Source: Pelagibacterium halotolerans B2 (GTDB lineage Bacteria; Pseudomonadota; Alphaproteobacteria; Rhizobiales; Devosiaceae). Taken from it: DNA of 64,000 nt. Location: positions 3,557,001 through 3,621,000 of the forward strand of contig NC_016078.1 in the NCBI RefSeq assembly GCF_000230555.1, given 5' to 3'. The notes beneath the pieces were generated by a model. That model made no database searches. It was not told the origin of the DNA and was given only the letters and a program-made list of their open reading frames with translations. Of this stretch, positions 24,700-32,775 are shown piece by piece (the stretch's first letter is position 1; each line of letters opens with the position of its first letter). The translations under genes were made by a program, and so were the position numbers.

Positions 24700-25838
24700 G
24701 CGGATCGCCCCCCAGCGCACATGTTCTGCTGTCCGAGTACGAGCAAGCCATCGCGCCCACAGACCGTTTTGAAGATTCTGAAATCACGCCGATTTTGTTG
24801 GGCCTGTTTGGTGAGGTCGGCAGCGTGATGAGCACGTCGAAGAAGCTTCAGCGGGAAAAGACCGCGTTCACGGGATTCCAGCGCGATGTCGAGGAAGAGC
24901 TTGGCGATACGCTCTGGTATGTCGCCGCGCTTTGCAGGCGTCTGGACGTGAAGCTCTCGGACATGTTCGCACGAGTTCTCGACGGCAACGGTTACGCGGT
25001 CAGCATCGCCGCCAACGCCGACCCCGCGCATCCGGTCGCCCAGGTCATGACCGCCAAGGACATCGCACCGCTGGACTCCGTCCTGCTGCGGCTGGGCGAG
25101 CAGGCGGCCAAACTTCTGAACCTCGATGTCACTGCCGGCACGGCCAAAGATCAGGTTCTCAGCTTCGTCCGGGTCTACATCGAGGCCATACAAGCCGCCC
25201 ATGTCTCGTTTTCTGCCGTTCTGAGCAGCAACATGGCCAAAGCATGCGGTCGCTTCATTGCATCGAATCCCGACGATCTACCGGATTTTGATGCTGACTT
25301 TCCCGAAGAAGAGCAACTGCCACGTTATTTTGAGATCGAGATATCGCAGCGGGCCGATGGCCGCAGCTATCTGCGGTGGAATGGCGTCTTTATCGGCGAC
25401 CCGCTATCGGACAATATTGCCGATGAGGACGGGTATCGCTTTCACGATGTCTTCCACTTTGCCAACACGGCAATCCTGCACTGGTCGCCGACATTCAGAG
25501 CGCTGATCAAGCATAAGCGCAAGAGCCGGAAACACGTCGATGAGGCCCAGGACAGCGGACGGGCTATTGTCATCGATGAGGGGCTGTCAGCCTATATCTT
25601 TTCCTATGCCAAATCTGTGAATTTCTTCGAGGATCAAAAGACGGTTTCCTTCGATTTGCTCAAGGCCGTGCGCAATTTCGTGCGCGGTTACGAAGTCGAG
25701 GCCTGTCCTCTTCATCTATGGGAGTACGCGATCTTGCAGGGCTACGAGGTTTTTCGTGAAGTACGAAAGAACAATGGCGGCATCATCGTCGGCAATCGTG
25801 ATGAACGCACGCTACACTACAAAACCGCCGGAAAGTAA
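24696..25838 (+). CDS. MazG-type nucleotide pyrophosphohydrolase, two-domain
   Basis: This 380-residue protein has an N-terminal all-alpha NTP-PPase (MazG) domain. The GLFGEVGSVMSTSKKLQREK and DVEEELGDTLWYVAALCRRL boxes carry the ExxE and ExxD metal ligands. A C-terminal region (about 190-380) contains YFEIEISQRADGRSYLRWNGVFIGDPLSDNIADEDGYRFHDVFHFANTAILHWSP, as in long MazG-like proteins of mobile elements. It would hydrolyse (d)NTPs or modified nucleotides. It is coupled to Nmad2 upstream by a 4-base overlap and lies 5 bases before the UDG-like gene. Confidence 0.82.
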   Translation: MSGSPPSAHVLLSEYEQAIAPTDRFEDSEITPILLGLFGEVGSVMSTSKKLQREKTAFTGFQRDVEEELGDTLWYVAALCRRLDVKLSDMFARVLDGNGYAVSIAANADPAHPVAQVMTAKDIAPLDSVLLRLGEQAAKLLNLDVTAGTAKDQVLSFVRVYIEAIQAAHVSFSAVLSSNMAKACGRFIASNPDDLPDFDADFPEEEQLPRYFEIEISQRADGRSYLRWNGVFIGDPLSDNIADEDGYRFHDVFHFANTAILHWSPTFRALIKHKRKSRKHVDEAQDSGRAIVIDEGLSAYIFSYAKSVNFFEDQKTVSFDLLKAVRNFVRGYEVEACPLHLWEYAILQGYEVFREVRKNNGGIIVGNRDERTLHYKTAGK

Positions 25839-25843
25839 CAAGC

Positions 25844-26542
25844 ATGACGTGTACACAGGAGATTTTCAGAACGCTGGGAGACATTCGGTTCGAGAATACC
25901 TTTAATCCGTATTTCGAGCGGTGCCCTGTCTATGATGCGAAAGATGCACCGGAGCTAAGGCGGCACTATCTCGCAGAAATGCTGCACCGTGCTGCCGACG
26001 CCGAGTTGGATGCGATCTGGGTCGGGCGTGACCTCGGATATCGTGGGGGGCGGCGAACCGGTCTGGCGCTGACGGATGACGTGCATTTTGCCGATCATTT
26101 GGAGCGTTGGGGGTTGGATGTGCAGCGTCCGACCTACGGCAAGCCTGTCGCCGAACGGACCGCCGCCGCAATCTGGGATATCCTGCTGCGCGTCAACGTG
26201 CCGGTCTTTCTCTGGAATGTCTTTCCCCTCCATCCCTTCATCAAGGGTGATCCGTTCTCCAACCGCGCCCACAACGCCAGAGAGCGCAGGGCGGGGGCCG
26301 AGATTTTGATCCAGATGGTCGAATATCTGCAACCGAAGCGGGTCATTGCCATCGGCAACGATGCCTACAACGTCCTGTCCGGTGTCTTTGCCGAGGACTT
26401 TGTCTACAAGGCAAGGCACCCCAGCTATGGCGGGCAGGCCGAGTTCTTGGCTACGATGCAGTCACTCTATGCTACGCAAATCGCTGAGCGCGAACCGGAT
26501 TTGTTTGACCATATGCCGGAAGCAGACATCAACTCGCGGTAG
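25844..26542 (+). CDS. Uracil-DNA-glycosylase-superfamily protein
   Basis: This 232-residue protein is of the UDG fold. IWVGRDLGYRGGRRTGLALTDD (about 58-79) corresponds to the active-site loop region. NVFPLHPFIKGDPFSNRAHNARER is the central motif. KRVIAIGNDAYNVL leads to the HPSYGGQ box that corresponds to the C-terminal HPS motif of UDGs. It could remove a non-standard base. In the context of MazG and Nmad2 genes it may act on modified phage nucleotides or DNA. It is the last gene of the TIR-like/Nmad2/MazG/UDG operon. Confidence 0.8.
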   Translation: MTCTQEIFRTLGDIRFENTFNPYFERCPVYDAKDAPELRRHYLAEMLHRAADAELDAIWVGRDLGYRGGRRTGLALTDDVHFADHLERWGLDVQRPTYGKPVAERTAAAIWDILLRVNVPVFLWNVFPLHPFIKGDPFSNRAHNARERRAGAEILIQMVEYLQPKRVIAIGNDAYNVLSGVFAEDFVYKARHPSYGGQAEFLATMQSLYATQIAEREPDLFDHMPEADINSR

Positions 26543-26831
26543 CCTTTACCGCGTACGTCCGCCTTCACGTTCGAGGCCCATTGTTGGTTCATACGCGGCG
26601 ATCTTTCACTTTCCGCCCACGCCGGCAAGGCTGGGGATTCGCATGGTAGGCCAGCGCGATACTGCGGAGCTGCCCGTCATTCCTGCCGTTCACTGCGACC
26701 ACGAAGCTGTTTGAATGTCGAATTCACCGTGTGCGGGGCAAACCTTCAGGGTGATGCAATGCGCTTGTCACGCAATCATAGTACAATAGAAGTTATTTCA
26801 TATACTGCAGTAGTTGTTGCGCAATTGGCCA
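26543..26831. other. Intergenic region, nothing recognised
   Basis: These 289 bases between the converging UDG-like gene and the next TIR gene are markedly A+T-richer in their right half than the ICE backbone. No gene, terminator or repeat could be supported. Confidence 0.4.
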
Positions 26832-27374
26832 TCAGCACTGCCTGTTATTATGCATCCGCTCGCGTGGATTCACAATCAGGTGCGTATGCGTCTGCCGCCT
26901 TTGGAAAGCAGCTTCTATTGCGGTTACAAGGGATTGCGTAGAGGTCGGATATTTCATGTGCCGAGCGTAGCAGTCCGCTTGCCCTTCTCCGCGCAAATTG
27001 TCGTTAAAGCGCTTTGGAAAGTACCCGCCTTGCTCGGGGTAGCTTGGAAGTTTGATCCCGAGCAATCCGTTAGGGCTTATCGTTTCTCCTTGACGAAGTG
27101 ATGCCTGAAGCTCCCAATCGACATAGCGTCGTGCCCACGTACACCTGCCAAGCATTAGTAGCGTAACGGTCGAGTTGGAGAGATAGAGCTCACGGATGCG
27201 ACGCATGACGTAATCTGTGCTGGCGCTTTGAACGACCTCACCAGGCATTTCGTTGCCGAGACCGCGAGCGATAAAGGTATCTGCCTCGTGATCGAAGTCC
27301 CGAATGAATTGATCGACTTCACGCTGGTCAGCGTGATGGTAGGAGATAAAACATTTTCGGCGAACGACTGCCAT
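26832..27374 (-). CDS. ThsB-like TIR protein
   Basis: This 180-residue small TIR protein of the ThsB/DUF1863 type reads MAVVRRKCFISYHHADQREV with a long charged insert. RRIRELYLSNSTVTLLMLGRCTWARRYVDWELQASL places the catalytic-type Glu88 in VDWE. The start at 27374 has a GAGG site 7 bases upstream. Such proteins sense phage and make a NAD-derived signal in Thoeris. No ThsA effector is nearby, so the partner is unknown and may be the SLOG-like protein at 21345. Base composition is lower in G+C than the neighbours. Confidence 0.82.
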   Translation of the reverse strand: MAVVRRKCFISYHHADQREVDQFIRDFDHEADTFIARGLGNEMPGEVVQSASTDYVMRRIRELYLSNSTVTLLMLGRCTWARRYVDWELQASLRQGETISPNGLLGIKLPSYPEQGGYFPKRFNDNLRGEGQADCYARHMKYPTSTQSLVTAIEAAFQRRQTHTHLIVNPRERMHNNRQC

Positions 27375-27618
27375 AGCGACCTCACATAATATCGTTGCAT
27401 GCGGGCAAGCTAACACGCTCTCCGCTTTTCATGCTTCCCGAATATTCAAGAAATCTGGTTTTCTTGACTTGTTTGGATGTCCGCTCCTCTTGTGGACCGC
27501 GAGAATGCTTGCACGCGCAGAGAATGACAGCCCTTCACCCTCTCAAGACTTTGGTGCTTACCGATGCACAAGGTGGGCTCGTGGTATGAAATCGCTGCGA
27601 TCTCTTCAAGCGGCTACT

Positions 27619-28044
27619 TCAAACCGGCTGAGGTGATTCTGACCCTGCAAGAGACGCAATGCGCGCCCATGCGGTGACACCGACAATGATCGCACCGACG
27701 CTGGCGAAGACGAGCGTCCAAGTCTCACCTGCGCCGCCGGCTTGTGAGAGACCCTTCACTGCTTGGAACCCAGCAAGACCTGCCGGCAAGGCGTAAAGTG
27801 CCCCGAGTGCAAGGCGGATGATCGGTGAACGGATTATAGCGAAGGCCAGTTGCCCGAGAACAAAAGCAGCGGTGCCGGCAAACAGGGTGACGACAATCGC
27901 GCCGATCAGACCTACGCCATTTTCAAACGCATAGTACCCGACAGTGACCGCGATGAAGAACGGGAGCGCATAGACGGCTAGGCTGAACAGAAGCCAGCAG
28001 AGAAAACCGAGGCCGATGACGCTCAGAAATGCGGACAGGAACAT
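27619..28044 (-). CDS. Small multi-pass membrane protein
   Basis: This 141-residue protein has about five predicted membrane segments with many Gly/Ala residues (for example SVIGLGFLCWLLFSLAVYAL, VGLIGAIVVTLFAGTAAFVL and WTLVFASVGAIIVGVTAW). The start at 28044 has an AAGGAG site. No family is recognised. Position downstream of DUF2493 on the same strand suggests an ICE backbone gene. Confidence 0.7.
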   Translation of the reverse strand: MFLSAFLSVIGLGFLCWLLFSLAVYALPFFIAVTVGYYAFENGVGLIGAIVVTLFAGTAAFVLGQLAFAIIRSPIIRLALGALYALPAGLAGFQAVKGLSQAGGAGETWTLVFASVGAIIVGVTAWARIASLAGSESPQPV

Positions 28045-28164
28045 GGGCGGTCTCCTTGTGGATGGAGCGCCTCCACCAACCGCCATGGCGCTTTTTCAAA
28101 TATAGCGCAGCGTAGCGCGCGTCGGAACCGTCCGGCGCGCGCATCGGGTGATGCATATGGCGCA

Positions 28165-29103
28165 TCACGTCGCCTGCGTTGAACTTTGCCGGGACCGGAA
28201 GTCGAAGAGCGGCACGCCGAGCTTGCGGGCCTTGTCGGCGAGATTGTCGGTGATCCCGGAGCCCGGAAAGAGGATGAGCCCGATGGGCATCGCCTCCAGG
28301 AGCGCGTCGTTGCGCTTGAACGGCGCGGCCTTGCCGTGGCGTTTCCAGTCGGGCTTGAAGACGATCTGCTGGCATTTGCGGGCGTCGGCCCAGCAAGCAG
28401 CGATCTTCTCGGCGCCCTTGGGCGACCCGCCATGCAGAAGCACCATGTCGGCGTGCTTGGCCTTCACCCGGTCGAGCGCCGCCCAGATGGCGCAATGGTC
28501 GGTGACGTCGAGCCCGCCGGAGAATGCGACCCGTGGGCCGGTCGGCAGGAGGGGTTCGATCTCGGCGCGCCGCTTCGCCGTCAGATAGTCGCGGCTGTCG
28601 ATCATGGCTGCTGTCAGTGTGCGATGACTGATCCTCGATCCCGAGTGCGGACGCCAGGCCTGGCCGATATGGGTTTCGAAGTGCTCGGCGGCGATGTCGC
28701 GCATCAGCTCATAGGCATTGCGTCGCTCGATCAGCGTGACGCCCTGCGCTGTCAGGGCTTCGAGTTGGACGGAGCGCACTTCCGAGCCGTCCTGTTCACG
28801 CTGCGAGCGTTTCTGGGCCTGCTCGTTATCGTCTAGGTCGCGGTCGACACGGATTGCTGTGCGATGGAACAAGTTCGTCACCGACCAGAGCAGGTCTTCG
28901 AGATCCGGCTCGAGTCTGGTGTCTTCCAGCGTCGCGGCAAGCGCGTCGAAGATGTCGGCTATCGCGCCCTGGAGGGCGTCGGTTTCGGGCAAAGGTCTCG
29001 AATCGGGCTCGTCGGCGAAAGGTCGGTAGCCGTAGAGCTGTAACTCTTCGAGCACGACCGCGGTTGCGGAGCTGGACATCGGTTCGGTGGCCTCGGTTGT
29101 CAT
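28165..29103 (-). CDS. DUF2493 (SLOG-like) protein
   Basis: This 312-residue protein is common on alphaproteobacterial plasmids and ICEs. A helical N-terminal half is followed by a C-terminal DUF2493 domain (about 185-305). That domain contains GPRVAFSGGLDVTDHCAIWAALDRVKAKHADMVLLHGGSPKGAEKIAACWAD, the phosphate-binding GxxxG and HGG pattern of the SLOG superfamily, and ILFPGSGITDNLADKARKLG. Nucleotide or ligand binding is expected but unproven. A conserved GC-rich leader precedes it (29202-29353). Confidence 0.88.
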   Translation of the reverse strand: MTTEATEPMSSSATAVVLEELQLYGYRPFADEPDSRPLPETDALQGAIADIFDALAATLEDTRLEPDLEDLLWSVTNLFHRTAIRVDRDLDDNEQAQKRSQREQDGSEVRSVQLEALTAQGVTLIERRNAYELMRDIAAEHFETHIGQAWRPHSGSRISHRTLTAAMIDSRDYLTAKRRAEIEPLLPTGPRVAFSGGLDVTDHCAIWAALDRVKAKHADMVLLHGGSPKGAEKIAACWADARKCQQIVFKPDWKRHGKAAPFKRNDALLEAMPIGLILFPGSGITDNLADKARKLGVPLFDFRSRQSSTQAT

Positions 29104-29201
29104 GGGATGGTCTCCTGCTTCCCGTGAGGCCGCGCCTCTCGCGGCCTTCCCGAGCGACGGAAAAGCGGGGACTGGCCGGGACTACACCGCCGATCCCGGC
29201 G

Positions 29202-29353
29202 GCCGGAGCCGAAGGCGGAGGACGGCGGAGGCGGCGCTCTTTTGTTTCGCGCTGCAAAGCCGGGCGCACATATGGTCTGTGTCGCCACGCGGAACGCGTG
29301 GGTAGGCCCGGCGGCGGAAAAGAGCGTCGCCGTAGCCGTTGCCGGCCCGGCCA
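29202..29353 (-). promoter_or_regulatory. Conserved GC-rich leader, copy C
   Basis: On the + strand GGCGGAGGACGGCGGAGGCG, TTTGTTTCGCG and GCCGTTGCCGGCCCGGCC occur in the order seen in copies A and B, with an insertion of about 60 bases in the middle. The block lies upstream of DUF2493. The whole 29104-29457 gap has no gene. Confidence 0.5.
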
Positions 29354-29457
29354 GTCTCCGCTCCGTCTCGCTCCTCTCGGAAGGCCGAAGGCGTGGCTCT
29401 CGGATAGGGAGGCGCTCTGACGATGCTGCGAGAGCGGCGACAGGCCTGCTCAACCGC

Positions 29458-30498
29458 TCAGGAATCGCATGAAAGCAGGCGGGATAAATCAGCCGTGGCC
29501 AGTTGCTGACAGAGATGCGCCCGCAGGTCGTCCCGCCCGAGATTGCGGAGGTCTTCGTTGAAGTCGCCGCCAAGAGGGGACAGCCGGATCGTCTCGACGC
29601 CGATGGCATCTGCGCGTTCGGTCAGATTGGCGGCCGCCATGGCGCCTGCCTCGTCGGCGTCGGCAGCGATATAGAGACGCTGAAGCCCGGTCGGCAGGAT
29701 CAGGGCGGCGAGATGGTTGGCCGATAACGCGGCGATGACCGGCAGGTCGGGCAAAGCCATGCGCACGGACAGCGTACTTTCCAGCCCTTCGCCGGCAGCA
29801 AGAAGGTCGGTCGCGGTCCCGATCCGCACGCCATGGCCGAGCAGATTTCCCATCGCCTTGCGCGGTGGGTCAAGCGGGGCCTTGCGCGCCGTCGCCGGAT
29901 CGAGCCAGGTGCGGTGGACGCCGGTGAGATTGCCTTGTCCGTCCGTGACCTTCGCGAGCAATGCGGGCCAAGTCTCCGACGGCGCATCTTTCGGCTGACC
30001 TTCACGCCAATAGTAGCACCGCGGATGAAACCGCAGCACTGGCGCATCGCCAAGTCGAGCAAGACCGCGCCGATGGAGATAGCGCTCGGCGAGCGTTCCA
30101 CCGATCGGTCTTCCCATGGCGAAGAGACGACGCGCCGCCTCCGGTGATCCGGCGGGTGCGGATTGGCGCCCACGTCGTTGCGGTTCGGGACGCGGCAGAC
30201 TCAGAAAGCGTCGCGCCTCGTCAAGCGTCTCACGGAAGGTGCGTAGTTGCTGCGCGGCGGCAATGAGGTCGATTAGATCGCCATGCTCGCCCGTGGCGGC
30301 GTCGGTCCATTTCCCGGCGGCGCCCGGACCATGAGCTGGTCCACTCAGGCGCACATAGAGACTGCGCCCGGGCGTGTTCCGGGCGTCGCCGACGATCCAG
30401 TAGTGGCCCTGTCTGCGGCCGTTGGAGAGATAATGGTGGCAAACGGCCTCCGCCTCACGGCCAAGCCGCCGCGCAATATCGGATACTGTATCAGTCAT
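29458..30498 (-). CDS. Toprim-domain primase/helicase-like protein
   Basis: This 346-residue protein has an N-terminal CHC2-like/DUF7146 region (MTDTVSDIARRLGREAEAVCHHYLSN, then KWTDAATGEHGDLIDLI) and a C-terminal Toprim domain (about 240-330). The VIAALSANHLAALILPTGLQRLYIAADADEAG stretch provides the acidic DxD metal site, with the preceding LLAAGEGLEST Glu. It is probably a plasmid/ICE DNA primase fragment. The start at 30498 has GGAGG 6 bases upstream. It follows an intrinsic terminator after parB and has its own transcription. Confidence 0.82.
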   Translation of the reverse strand: MTDTVSDIARRLGREAEAVCHHYLSNGRRQGHYWIVGDARNTPGRSLYVRLSGPAHGPGAAGKWTDAATGEHGDLIDLIAAAQQLRTFRETLDEARRFLSLPRPEPQRRGRQSAPAGSPEAARRLFAMGRPIGGTLAERYLHRRGLARLGDAPVLRFHPRCYYWREGQPKDAPSETWPALLAKVTDGQGNLTGVHRTWLDPATARKAPLDPPRKAMGNLLGHGVRIGTATDLLAAGEGLESTLSVRMALPDLPVIAALSANHLAALILPTGLQRLYIAADADEAGAMAAANLTERADAIGVETIRLSPLGGDFNEDLRNLGRDDLRAHLCQQLATADLSRLLSCDS

Positions 30499-30518
30499 GC
30501 GCGCCTCCATATCGACAG

Positions 30519-30554
30519 CAAAAAAGAAGGAGCCCGCCACGAGGGGCGGGCTCC
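30519..30554 (-). terminator. Intrinsic terminator after parB
   Basis: On the minus strand the perfect stem GGAGCCCGCC/GGCGGGCTCC (30529-30554) is followed by a T-rich run (30519-30528). It lies 39 bases beyond the parB stop codon. Confidence 0.85.
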
Positions 30555-30592
30555 AGGGGCGGCTGCGGGAGCCACGGGGGAATGGCTCCCGG

Positions 30593-32650
30593 TCACTCGG
30601 CCGCGGTGGCGAAGGCGTTGCCGGTGACAGGTCCATCATCGGTGACGACGGCGGAATCGCCCATGGCCGTTTCGCCGCCTTCTTCCGCCGATAGCGCTTC
30701 ACCCTCGGGCGAAACCGGCATACGCAGCACTTCGGGCAGCCAGCCGGTTCCGTCGAGAAGCTCTTCGGCCGCCGCGACCATCTCCGGCTTCTTGAGACCC
30801 GCAATGCGGTCGGCAGCCTCGTCGCCCTTGGCTTCGCGAATGGCTTCCAGAATGCGGGCCTTGGTGACGCGCGCGAGATAGCTCTCGCCCGGCGGCGTCC
30901 AGCCGGCCGCCGCCATGTCGAGCCCGAGCGTTGCGGCGAGCACGTCCGCATGGGCAAGCGCCCGCGGGCGGCGGTTATAGGGTTCATGGACGGCGTTGAC
31001 GGTCATGGCGACGCAATGCGCGAACAGCGCCTCTCGGCTGTCGCTGTCGAAACCAACCAGCGCATCCCACAGATCCTCAGGCGCTTTGGGAAGCGCAGCG
31101 AGCCACCTTTCGGTGCGAGCATCGATGTTGAGCGCATAGGCCGTGTCGGCGAGACCCGACGCCTGAGCACCCAGACTAGAGCTGTGCGGCGTGATCTCGA
31201 CGCAGCTATCCAGCGGATAGTGATAGAACAGCCGCAGCGTCATCGCGTGCAGGGCGGCGAGGAACGCCGTCTGCGGATCGTTGGCCAGCGCGTCGCGCAG
31301 GGCAAGCGTGCGATGCGCCGTCAGTTCCATGACGAGGCGGTCGGAGAGCGGCTTCAGGCCATCGTCTTCCTCTTCGGTCTCTCCGCCGGAATCCGCAGTC
31401 GTGGCATGATCGACCTCTTCATCGGCGGAGGCGTCAATCCCATCGACCTCATCCTGACCATTGGTCTCGACCGGGGGTTCGTCCTCGGGACGGACATAGC
31501 CGCGCTCGACGCGCAAGCGACCGTCATGGCCGATGCTGACGAAGACGCCGGCCATGGCGATTTCGTCCGGCTCGAAGCGGACGGGCCGCTCCTGCAAGGT
31601 CTCCATCGCCGTTTCGATCTCGCCGAGCCGGATGTCGATCTCTTCCGGGAACTCCTCGGCGCTGGCGTACTCGTCTTCGAGCCGATCGTATTCAGCCTTG
31701 AGCGCTTCAAAGCTGGCCGTCTCCTCGTCGCTCATCGGCTCGGGCTCGCCGATAATCCGGCGCAGACCGTAGGTGTGGCCGTAAGGGAAGTCGGCGCCGA
31801 TCTCGATCCATTTCCAGCCTTCGGCGCGGATCGCTTGCGTCTCTGTTTCGAGCTTTTCGTCGACGAGCTTCGCAAGCAGGCCGGCGTCCTGCAGCCAACC
31901 GCCATCGTCGGACTGGAAGAGATCGCGCAGGATGACGCCGCCGGCGGCTTCATAGGCGTCGAGCCCGACGAACTGCGCCCGGCGATCGGAAGCGCGCACG
32001 GCGCCTTCGGTCAGCATACGGCGGATTTCGAAGGGCTGCTTTACGTAGGTCCGCTTGATCGATGCCCAGACCTGTTCCTGGCGCTCATGGTCGGGATTGA
32101 CCGTGAAGGCCATGAGCTGGTCGAGCGTCATTTCCTCTTCCGCATATGCGTCGAGGAGCGACGGCGAGACGGCGGCGAGCTTGAGCCGTTGCTTGACGAC
32201 ATTCGCGGAGACGAAGAAGGCCGCCGCGATCTCTTCCTCGCTCTTGCCCTTCTCCCGCATCGCCTGGAAGGCGCGGAACTGGTCGAGCGGATGAAGCGGC
32301 GCACGCTGAACATTTTCGGCGAGGCTGTCCTCTTCGGCGAGGCCGTCGGTGCGCACGATGCAGGGCACGGGCGCGGTGCGATTGAGCCGCTTCTGCTTGA
32401 CCAGAAATTCGAGCGCCCGGTAGCGGCGTCCGCCGGCCGGGATCTCGAACATGCCGGTTTCAGCGCCGTCCTCGTCCAGCACCGGCCGGACGGTGATCGA
32501 GGACAGGAGCGTGCGCCGGGCGATGTCCTCGGCGAGCTCCTCGATCGAGACGCCGGCCTTGACGCGCCGGACATTGGACTGGCTCAGCACCAGCTTGTTG
32601 AAGGGGATGTCGCGCGAGGCGCTGAGAGTGATTTTCTGAGACTTGGTCAT
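30593..32650 (-). CDS. ParB/Spo0J-family partition-like protein
   Basis: This 685-residue ParB-like protein is much longer than chromosomal ParB. The N-terminal nuclease-like ParB domain (about 15-115) includes the GGRRYRALE CTP/arginine box (residues 73-81) and ENVQRAPLHPLDQFRAF. An HTH follows (EEEIAAAFFVSANVVKQRLKLA). The C-terminal 500 residues are acidic linker and a helical domain typical of plasmid/ICE ParB-like proteins with DUF932 partners. No parA was found in the window, so a role in ICE maintenance without ParA, or regulation, is likely. Confidence 0.9.
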   Translation of the reverse strand: MTKSQKITLSASRDIPFNKLVLSQSNVRRVKAGVSIEELAEDIARRTLLSSITVRPVLDEDGAETGMFEIPAGGRRYRALEFLVKQKRLNRTAPVPCIVRTDGLAEEDSLAENVQRAPLHPLDQFRAFQAMREKGKSEEEIAAAFFVSANVVKQRLKLAAVSPSLLDAYAEEEMTLDQLMAFTVNPDHERQEQVWASIKRTYVKQPFEIRRMLTEGAVRASDRRAQFVGLDAYEAAGGVILRDLFQSDDGGWLQDAGLLAKLVDEKLETETQAIRAEGWKWIEIGADFPYGHTYGLRRIIGEPEPMSDEETASFEALKAEYDRLEDEYASAEEFPEEIDIRLGEIETAMETLQERPVRFEPDEIAMAGVFVSIGHDGRLRVERGYVRPEDEPPVETNGQDEVDGIDASADEEVDHATTADSGGETEEEDDGLKPLSDRLVMELTAHRTLALRDALANDPQTAFLAALHAMTLRLFYHYPLDSCVEITPHSSSLGAQASGLADTAYALNIDARTERWLAALPKAPEDLWDALVGFDSDSREALFAHCVAMTVNAVHEPYNRRPRALAHADVLAATLGLDMAAAGWTPPGESYLARVTKARILEAIREAKGDEAADRIAGLKKPEMVAAAEELLDGTGWLPEVLRMPVSPEGEALSAEEGGETAMGDSAVVTDDGPVTGNAFATAAE

Positions 32651-32665
32651 GTCAGTTCTCCATGA

Positions 32666-32709
32666 CGGGCTGGCCGAAAGCCTCTCTCTCAGCCTCCAAA
32701 CCCGTCACG
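32666..32709 (-). promoter_or_regulatory. 44-base conserved leader of parB
   Basis: On the minus strand it reads CGTGACGGGTTTGGAGG, then GAGAGAGAGGCT and CGGCC. It nearly equals 33990-34033 upstream of DUF932 and lies 15 bases before the parB start codon, so it would be the 5' untranslated region of the parB message. Confidence 0.65.
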
Positions 32710-32753
32710 AAAAAACCGGCCCGCCTCTTCCTCTCGAGGAAGCGACGGACCGG
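32710..32753 (-). terminator. Intrinsic terminator after DUF932
   Basis: On the minus strand a long stem (CCGGTCCG...CTTCCTC paired with GAGGAAG...CGGGCCGG, 32716-32753) is followed by TTTTTT (32710-32715), 22 bases beyond the DUF932 stop. Confidence 0.82.
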
Positions 32754-32775
32754 AAAGACAGAACGCCAGTTGCAG

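Noticed and set aside
26711..26941. A short + strand open frame between the UDG-like and TIR genes
   Set aside because: It overlaps the TIR gene on the other strand, has no ribosome site worth noting and no conserved character.
21345..27374. A complete Thoeris system
   Set aside because: Small ThsB-like TIR proteins are present, but no SIR2-SLOG ThsA protein is encoded. The SLOG-like protein lacks a SIR2 domain.
30950..32665. A long open frame on the + strand opposite parB
   Set aside because: It is the antisense shadow of a high-G+C gene. The minus-strand frame has clear ParB motifs and the + strand frame has none.
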